Shown: piece after piece, positions 5,523 through 10,129 of the stretch | How positions within the stretch are numbered: the stretch's first letter is position 1 | Layout of the letters: every line of letters starts with the position of its first letter | Assembly: GCA_030628445.1 (NCBI GenBank) | Contig: DAOVQV010000031.1 | Coordinates: forward strand, 1 to 10,129 | From: Phycisphaerae bacterium | Lineage (GTDB): Bacteria > Planctomycetota > Phycisphaerae > SM23-33 | Length of the DNA: 10,129 nucleotides | Direction: 5' to 3' | Translations under genes and position numbers: made by a program | The notes under the pieces: generated by a model | What the model was told of the DNA's origin: nothing | Seen by the model: only the letters and a program-made list of their open reading frames with translations | Databases searched by the model: none

Positions 5523-6206
5523 ATGCTCGCTCGCGACTCTGTGCGCACGCTGTTTGCATGCTCGGCCTTGGTTCTGTTCTGTATCCCGTCGATAGCGAAC
5601 GCCACGCTTGTGATCAGCGCAACTCACGCCGACGACCCGCTTTCGCCCGGATCAAGCCTCGATGATGTTCGCATGGCGGTGGACCTTTCCGTCATCGGCG
5701 GGACGGCGACAATGACGTTCACGAATGTCTCGGTCCCCCCGGAGTTTTCCGCGGTCTTCGAGACAATCGTGGTCGATCTGAAGGATGATGATACGGATCA
5801 GGCCGTTCTTTGGAACCCGAATGTCCGCAACGACCTTTCCGACGGGCTCTACAGCGTCGGTCCCTATAACGTGCTACCGGGCTACGGGTCGTACATCACC
5901 GACGGTGCGTCGATGATCGAACTGAACGCCTTCAGCCCCGCGCTTTCCAACGGGATCACGCCTTCGGGGAATAAGCTCGTTGTTCAGTTCGCCACCTCGC
6001 TGGGCGACGGGTCGGACATCTTCGACTACCTCGCCTTCTTCGACGGCGGGGCGGACACGGAGGCCTATTCGCTTGGGTTTCACGCGATCAGTACGGACAC
6101 GATTGTCAATGACGGGAGCCTTTCCGGCGTACCGGAACCTTCCAGTCTGGCGCTTCTAGTGTTTGGCGTCCCGATCCTGATCCGCCGCACGCTACTAAGC
6201 AGATAA
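5523..6206 (+). CDS. PEP-CTERM sorted extracellular protein, function unknown
   Basis: The 227-residue protein has a Sec signal peptide (hydrophobic core about 9-24, likely cleavage after IANA at residue 27). A threonine/serine/aspartate-rich body of about 175 residues follows, probably beta-sandwich. The C-terminal sorting tail is VPEPSS (203-208), a hydrophobic stretch, then RR at 221-222. By family knowledge such tails are cut by an exosortase and the protein is delivered to the cell surface or extracellular matrix. The body (e.g. DLKDDDTDQAVLWNPN) matches no domain I recognise. The ATG at 5523 is chosen because GGAGGAG lies five bases upstream; an earlier in-frame ATG (5484) has no such site and would precede the signal peptide. 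It is the only plus-strand gene here and converges on ileS. No exosortase gene is visible in the window. Confidence 0.85.
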   Translation: MLARDSVRTLFACSALVLFCIPSIANATLVISATHADDPLSPGSSLDDVRMAVDLSVIGGTATMTFTNVSVPPEFSAVFETIVVDLKDDDTDQAVLWNPNVRNDLSDGLYSVGPYNVLPGYGSYITDGASMIELNAFSPALSNGITPSGNKLVVQFATSLGDGSDIFDYLAFFDGGADTEAYSLGFHAISTDTIVNDGSLSGVPEPSSLALLVFGVPILIRRTLLSR

Positions 6207-6207
6207 T

Positions 6208-6244
6208 CCCGTGGGACAGGCTTTCACCCTGTTTGGCGCACGGG
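6208..6244. terminator. Possible bidirectional terminator between PEP-CTERM gene and ileS
   Basis: In the 39-base gap between convergent genes, CCCGTG (6208-6213) pairs with CACGGG (6239-6244) and inside it ACAGG (6216-6220) pairs with CCTGT (6228-6232). The structure fills the gap and would form in both transcripts. There is no strong T tract on either side, so efficiency is uncertain. Confidence 0.4.
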
Positions 6245-6245
6245 G

Positions 6246-9224
6246 CTACTTGCCCGTTATCTCACTCATCACGGCGGCGTCTCGGGCGCACAGATCCGGA
6301 TACGCGCTGTCGGACCCTACGTCCGGTCGGCGTCTCCAACTTCGAGCACACCGCTGGTACTTTTTGCGAGCGTCGAGCACTTCAATCTCAATCGGATTGT
6401 CCTTGGTCAACTCGCCGCTGCGTTCCATTCGTGCATAACCGACCCCGAGCAAGTCTTCCAGCTCCGGCAGATAAGTCTCGACGAACTGGGCGGCGGTGTC
6501 CGCCTTATCCGAAACCTTTATGACAGCTTCGGCGTCCAGGGGATTCTTCACGCCGGTGTTGCGCAGCGTCTCGAGCTTGACCAGCCCGGCCGATCGCAGC
6601 TCGAGCAGCTGATTCCAGACCCACGCCGGACCGACCTGCAGCTCGTCGCTCGAGAACATCCCCAGGTCGGGATTGACCGGACGAAGGTCCTCCGCCAGCT
6701 CCAGCACCTGCTCGTCGCAATCGGGTAAGTCGCTCAGGTGCACGCTGTGCGGCGCGGCCGGGTCGCGGTTGGGGATGTGGTCCCACGCTTCTTCCGCCGT
6801 GTGTGGTAGTATGGGCGCTAGCAGCTTGATAAGGGCCACGAGCATCTGGTGGATGACGGTCTGCGAGGCCCGGCGGCGGACCGCGTCGGACGATTCGCAA
6901 TAGAGGCGGTCCTTGACGGACGAAAGGTAAATGCTCGACGCCTGCACCGTGCAGAACTCGTAAATCAACCGCGACGCCCGATGGAACTCGTAGCGGTCGT
7001 AAGCGGCGCGGACGTCGTGGATCAGACGGTGCAGCTCCATCTTCATCCACCGGTCGATTGAATGCTCCGCCGGCGTCTGGGCGTCTTCGGCGGGATCGAA
7101 ATCGGCGCAAGCGCCCATGCAGAACCGCAGCGTGTTGCGGATCTTTCGGTAGGCGTCCTCCCCCTGTGCGATCAGTCCGTCCGAGCAGCGGATGTCGTCC
7201 TGGTAGTTCTGCGAGGCGACCCATAACCGCAAGATGTCCGCCCCGCGCTTGGTAAGCTGATCCATCACGTCGATGGCGTTCCCCAGCGACTTGGACATCT
7301 TATACCCCTGCTCGTTGACCACGAACCCATGCGTCAGAACCGACCTGAACGGCGATTTACCAGTGGCCGCCAGCGCCGGAAGCAGTGACAGCTGGAACCA
7401 CCCGCGATGCTGGTCCGAACCTTCCAGGTACAGATCGACCGGGATGTCATCGACAAGCCCGGATGTTATGGCTGCGGCGGACCAGCTCGACCCGGATTCA
7501 AACCACACGTCCAGTATGTCCATCCCTATCGTCAGATCGTCGATCCGGAAGGCTTCGGGCGTCTTGACGTCGCCGTCGGCGGCCGGATCATACTCGCCCA
7601 GCAGTTGCTTTGGCGAAAAAGTGAACCACGCGTCGGAGCCCTCCTCGGCGATGGTCTTGGCGACCGCGCGTATGCTGCCCGCCGTAAGCAGCGCCTCTCC
7701 GTCGGCGTTGTACAGCGCCGGGATCGGTAACCCCCAGGCGCGCTGGCGGGATATGCACCAGTCGGGGCGGCTTTCGAGCATGCCCATGATGCGGTTTCGG
7801 CCCCATTCGGGGATAAACCCTATCCCGCCGTTTTCCGCGCCCTGGGCGCACAGTTGCATTCCCAGATCGCGCAGCGACCGGCCGCCTTCGGCCATGGGGC
7901 GGTCGACTGCAATAAACCACTGCTCGGTGGCGCGGAAGATGGTGGGCGTCTTTGACCGCCAGTCGTGCGGGTAGGAGTGCGTGATGGTCTCGGCGAGCAC
8001 CAGCGTCCCGGCGTCGCGCAGATACTTCACGATCTTGTCGTTGGCGTCCCAGACGCTGACGCCCACCAACCAGTCCGCACCGGTGCTGTCGAACGTGCCA
8101 TCCTCGATGACCGGGCAGTAGACCTCCAGCTCCTGCTTGAGGGCCGTTCCGTAATCCTCCAACCCGTGTCCCGGCGCGGTGTGGACCAGGCCCGTTCCAT
8201 CCTCGAGTGTGACATAATCCGCCGGTACGACCGGACAGACAAGAGACGGCGCCAACGGGTGCTCATAGGTCAGCTTGGCGTCGATCAACTCACGCCCGGT
8301 CAGCTTGCCGGTCACCTCGCAGCTTCCAAGCCAGTCGCCCCGCGTCCGGCGGATGGTGTTTACGACCGCTTCGATGCGTCCTTCGGCGATAACGAAAGTC
8401 GCCGGTCCGTCCGCCGTCTCGGCGTGGACGCAGCAATACTCGAAGTTCGGATGGACGGCGACCGCCCGGTTGGCGGGCAGCGTCCAGGGGGTCGTGGTCC
8501 AGATCATCAGTCCCAGCGCATCGCCCTGGCGGTGCGGGAGACACTGACCTGCTTCACCCAGCAGCTTGAACGTCACGTAGATGCTGAGGTCCTCGCGGTC
8601 GTGGTATTCCAGCTCCGCATCGGCCAGTGCGGTGCGGTTGGCGATGGACCAGTGGACCGGCTTGAGCTGCCTGTAGACCACGCCCTGCTCCACCAGCCGT
8701 GCGAATACCTCCAGCACTCCCGCCTCGTATTGCGGGGACATCGTGATGTATGGGTTCTCGAACTCGCCCATCACGCCCAACTGCTGGAACTGCTGCGACT
8801 GGACGTTGACGAATTTCTCGGCGTAGGCCTGGCACTTGCGGCGGATCTCCATCGGCGTCATCGTTTCCATCTTCTCGCCGAGCTGCTCGACGATCTTCTG
8901 CTCTATGGGCTGGCCGTGGCAGTCCCAGCCCGGGATGTACGGCGCGTCGTACCCGGACATCGTCTTGATGCGGACCACGATGTCCTTAAGCACCTTATTA
9001 AGCGCCTGGCCCATGTGGATATTCCCGTTGGCGTACGGCGGGCCGTCGTGCAGGATGAACCGCGGGGCTCCGTCGCGCAGCTTGCGGATCTGATGGTAGA
9101 GCTTCTGGCCTCGCCACTTGGCGTGCATGGCGGGCTCCTTGACCAGGAGTCGACCCCGCATGTCGAAATCGGTTTGGGGCAGGTTCAGTGTATCTTTGTA
9201 CTTTGTCTTGCTGTTTTCGCCCAT
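6246..9224 (-). CDS. ileS: Isoleucyl-tRNA synthetase
   Basis: This class I synthetase charges tRNA-Ile and edits misactivated valine. The 992-residue product has the HIGH-type motif NIHMG (69-73), WDCHGQPIE (100-108), editing-domain TTPWTLPAN (244-252) and HTAPGHGLEDY (348-358). Also present are WCISRQRAWGLPIP (489-502), DVWFESGSSW (572-581), EGSDQHRGWFQ (601-611) and KMSKS (642-646). The anticodon-binding domain follows (about 690-860). The C-terminal zinc finger (about 955-985) is degenerate: C959-A-R-S962 and C979-A-R-D982 where C-x-R-C is expected twice. The ATG at 9224 is preferred over 9257 because GGGAG lies seven bases upstream and MGENSKTKYKDTLNLP is a normal IleRS start. It is the first gene after a leader peptide and intrinsic terminator, so its expression should depend on read-through. 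Length is slightly above E. coli IleRS (938). Confidence 0.97.
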   Translation of the reverse strand: MGENSKTKYKDTLNLPQTDFDMRGRLLVKEPAMHAKWRGQKLYHQIRKLRDGAPRFILHDGPPYANGNIHMGQALNKVLKDIVVRIKTMSGYDAPYIPGWDCHGQPIEQKIVEQLGEKMETMTPMEIRRKCQAYAEKFVNVQSQQFQQLGVMGEFENPYITMSPQYEAGVLEVFARLVEQGVVYRQLKPVHWSIANRTALADAELEYHDREDLSIYVTFKLLGEAGQCLPHRQGDALGLMIWTTTPWTLPANRAVAVHPNFEYCCVHAETADGPATFVIAEGRIEAVVNTIRRTRGDWLGSCEVTGKLTGRELIDAKLTYEHPLAPSLVCPVVPADYVTLEDGTGLVHTAPGHGLEDYGTALKQELEVYCPVIEDGTFDSTGADWLVGVSVWDANDKIVKYLRDAGTLVLAETITHSYPHDWRSKTPTIFRATEQWFIAVDRPMAEGGRSLRDLGMQLCAQGAENGGIGFIPEWGRNRIMGMLESRPDWCISRQRAWGLPIPALYNADGEALLTAGSIRAVAKTIAEEGSDAWFTFSPKQLLGEYDPAADGDVKTPEAFRIDDLTIGMDILDVWFESGSSWSAAAITSGLVDDIPVDLYLEGSDQHRGWFQLSLLPALAATGKSPFRSVLTHGFVVNEQGYKMSKSLGNAIDVMDQLTKRGADILRLWVASQNYQDDIRCSDGLIAQGEDAYRKIRNTLRFCMGACADFDPAEDAQTPAEHSIDRWMKMELHRLIHDVRAAYDRYEFHRASRLIYEFCTVQASSIYLSSVKDRLYCESSDAVRRRASQTVIHQMLVALIKLLAPILPHTAEEAWDHIPNRDPAAPHSVHLSDLPDCDEQVLELAEDLRPVNPDLGMFSSDELQVGPAWVWNQLLELRSAGLVKLETLRNTGVKNPLDAEAVIKVSDKADTAAQFVETYLPELEDLLGVGYARMERSGELTKDNPIEIEVLDARKKYQRCARSWRRRPDVGSDSAYPDLCARDAAVMSEITGK

Positions 9225-9268
9225 CGTTGACTCCCAGCAGCAGTTGCAAATCTTCAATACAGGGACAC

Positions 9269-9299
9269 AAAAAAACCCGAGGTCATTTTCGCCTCAGGG
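9269..9299 (-). terminator. Intrinsic terminator in the ileS leader (attenuator)
   Basis: On the minus strand CCCTGAGG (9292-9299) pairs with CCTCGGG (9276-9282) with one bulged T and a nine-base loop, followed by seven T (9269-9275). It lies only 45 bases before the ileS ATG, with no convincing promoter between, so it acts on transcripts heading into ileS. It is 240 bases past the MATE stop codon, too far to be that gene's ordinary terminator. Confidence 0.85.
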
Positions 9300-9340
9300 C
9301 TGCCGGATGCACGCGAAAACTCGACATCGGCCCTAAGGCG
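9290..9340 (-). promoter_or_regulatory. Antiterminator hairpin of the ileS attenuator
   Basis: CGCCTTAGGGC (9330-9340) pairs with GCCCTGAGGCG (9290-9300) over 11 uninterrupted base pairs, one of them U-G. This helix uses the entire 5' arm of the terminator (9292-9299), so the two structures exclude each other. The 5' strand contains the leader-peptide stop codon (TAG, 9333-9335) and begins seven bases after the last Ile codon. A ribosome that finishes the leader peptide would cover the strand and allow termination. One stalled earlier in the Ile codons would leave it free. The 29-base loop can form a smaller internal helix. Confidence 0.8.
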
Positions 9341-9455
9341 CGCCTCGTATAATGATCGCCGCGATAATAACCCCGCCGCGCACGCCCCCCGCACCTCGCC
9401 CGATCGGTCCAACCGGCCCGATAGGATTGTCAGCATTGTCCGCACGCGTCCGCAT
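9333..9455 (-). CDS. ileS leader peptide, 40 residues, isoleucine-rich
   Basis: An ATG at 9455 preceded by GGGAG (9462-9466, six-base spacing) opens a 40-codon frame ending in TAG at 9333-9335. The first 29 residues are low-complexity (Gly, Pro, Asp, Asn, Arg). They include single Ile at 12 and 18. Residues 29-36 are VIIAAIII: Ile codons ATT, ATC at positions 30-31 and ATC, ATT, ATA at 34-36 (9348-9368). ATA is rare in this GC-rich window. The peptide ends RGAP. Codon clustering, the stop codon within the antiterminator and the position before ileS are what a ribosome-mediated attenuator needs, as in the E. coli pheST and ilv leaders. The peptide itself likely has no function beyond translation. 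An internal GTG at 9383 with AGGTG eight bases upstream could give a 16-residue version with the same Ile run. Confidence 0.85.
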   Translation of the reverse strand: MRTRADNADNPIGPVGPIGRGAGGVRGGVIIAAIIIRGAP

Positions 9456-9505
9456 CGAAATCTCCCGCAATCATACCCTCAAGGGGTAACCTCGGATCAC
9501 ATCGG

Positions 9506-9533
9506 ATTATATCGGCCGGGAGGCGGGCGTCAA
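9506..9533 (-). promoter_or_regulatory. ileS operon promoter
   Basis: TTGACG (9528-9533, 5/6) and a perfect TATAAT (9506-9511) are 16 bases apart, the best promoter match in the window. The -35 starts five bases after the MATE stop codon. Transcription would start near 9499, giving a leader of about 275 bases before ileS, with 44 bases before the leader peptide. That 5' stretch contains a small hairpin, TACCC/GGGTA (9474-9488). Confidence 0.75.
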
Positions 9534-9538
9534 TTCAA

Positions 9539-10129
9539 TCAAGTCGTATCTTTTCGCCGAATCAACTCTGTTGGCGACGGCGCGCCCGTGGGGATGACGC
9601 CGGTGGCGTCGGCGCCCGGCGCAGCGGGAACGTCCCGCAGCCCGGGGCGCCCCAACCTGCCCAGAAGGTCGATCCGGCGCCATGCGCCGGACTCGAAGCG
9701 CAAGGCCATGCTCGACCCCAGCACGATTACGTATGCGCTGCCCGCCACCCAAGGACCGATGCTGGTAAGTTGCGGGACTAGATTCACCATGGCGAGCCCG
9801 CCGCCGATGATGATCGTCCAACTGAGAACCATTGTGATGACCATCGGCCAGAAGGTATCGCCCGCTCCGCGCAGCGCGCCGACGTAGACGATCCCGATTG
9901 CGTCGAACAGCTGAAACACAGCCGCGCAGATAAGGATCTTGGCGCCGATCTGGATGATCTGCTCGGCCAATTCCTGCGCCTCCCGGGCCGTCATCGCCGC
10001 CGACGGGGAGACCCTCACGAAAAACCGCACCATGGGATAGCGGAACACGTAGAACGCCGCTCCGCACAGACCCATGTACACCATGGCGACAAGCAGCGCC
10101 GTATGGGTGCGCCTCCTCGCCAGATCGGG
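9539..10129 (-). CDS. MATE-family multidrug/toxin exporter, C-terminal part (runs off right edge)
   Basis: The reading frame enters from the right edge and ends at TGA (9539-9541), giving 196 residues of the C-terminal half. Segments FQLFDAIGIVYVGALRGAGD and TFWPMVITMVLSWTI match the conserved region of the last membrane helices in MATE (NorM-like) exporters, which swap Na+ or H+ for cationic drugs or metabolites. Four to five membrane segments are visible. They end in RFESGAWRRIDLL, a typical MATE end. After it comes a polar tail of about 40 residues (PGADATGVIPTGAPSPTELI) that is longer than usual. The ATG at 10084 is internal, as the frame continues to the edge. The substrate cannot be told. 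Confidence 0.85.
   Translation of the reverse strand, partial: PDLARRRTHTALLVAMVYMGLCGAAFYVFRYPMVRFFVRVSPSAAMTAREAQELAEQIIQIGAKILICAAVFQLFDAIGIVYVGALRGAGDTFWPMVITMVLSWTIIIGGGLAMVNLVPQLTSIGPWVAGSAYVIVLGSSMALRFESGAWRRIDLLGRLGRPGLRDVPAAPGADATGVIPTGAPSPTELIRRKDTT

Noticed and set aside
7965..9230. Long plus-strand frame opposite ileS
   Set aside because: High GC at third positions keeps the antisense frame open; ileS on the other strand is certain and the antisense product is compositionally odd.
9347..9352. TATAAT on the plus strand as a promoter
   Set aside because: The nearest -35-like element (TCGACA) is 21 bases away, and transcription would run antisense into the MATE gene. The bases are part of the Ile codons on the other strand.
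9391..9422. GGTTGGACCG in the ileS leader as a T-box antiterminator sequence
   Set aside because: It resembles the T-box core GGGUGGNACCG only in part (one base short, one mismatch), is far from the terminator and does not pair with its arms. It arises from a local inverted repeat inside the leader-peptide gene.
9254..9445. 63-codon minus-strand frame with GTG start across the ileS leader
   Set aside because: It overlaps the leader peptide in another frame, runs through the terminator hairpin and its T tract, and has no good ribosome binding site. The 40-codon frame with SD and Ile run explains the region better.

Overview
The window looks like the chromosome of a GC-rich, probably anaerobic planctomycete (Phycisphaerae or a relative). 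This rests on three things read from the sequence: a secreted protein with a PEP-CTERM sorting tail, a DUF4190/pseudopilin-like protein with a near H-X9-DG motif, and a citramalate/isopropylmalate-type Re-citrate synthase. The taxonomic call is inference. All genes but one lie on the minus strand.

Layout from left to right: the N-terminal part of an MFS transporter (1-750, runs off the left edge); an intrinsic terminator and a 68-residue lipoprotein; two adjacent cysteine-cluster proteins of the YkgJ type; Re-citrate synthase; purN; a DUF4190 membrane protein; then, on the plus strand, the PEP-CTERM protein. It converges on ileS (6246-9224). The C-terminal half of a MATE-family exporter (9539-10129) runs off the right edge.

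The most notable element is the 315-base gap between the MATE gene and ileS. It has every part of a ribosome-mediated transcription attenuator: a near-consensus promoter starting 5 bases after the MATE stop codon; a 40-codon leader peptide with a good ribosome binding site; five isoleucine codons among seven consecutive codons (30-36) near its end; an 11-bp antiterminator helix whose 5' strand contains the leader stop codon; and an intrinsic terminator with seven U residues. The antiterminator consumes the whole 5' arm of the terminator. The logic would be that lack of charged tRNA-Ile stalls the ribosome on the Ile codons, the antiterminator forms, and isoleucyl-tRNA synthetase is made. I know of no described Ile-codon attenuator of ileS in planctomycetes; ileS control in other phyla is usually a T-box.

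Other points: the C-terminal zinc finger of this IleRS keeps only two of four cysteines (C-x2-S and C-x2-D); purN seems to be transcribed as a leaderless mRNA from a promoter with an inverted repeat in its spacer; and several genes have clear sigma-70-like promoters with structured 5' leaders. Apart from the PEP-CTERM protein and the two exporters, the genes are housekeeping or small accessory functions. I see no rRNA, tRNA, CRISPR array, insertion sequence or phage gene.
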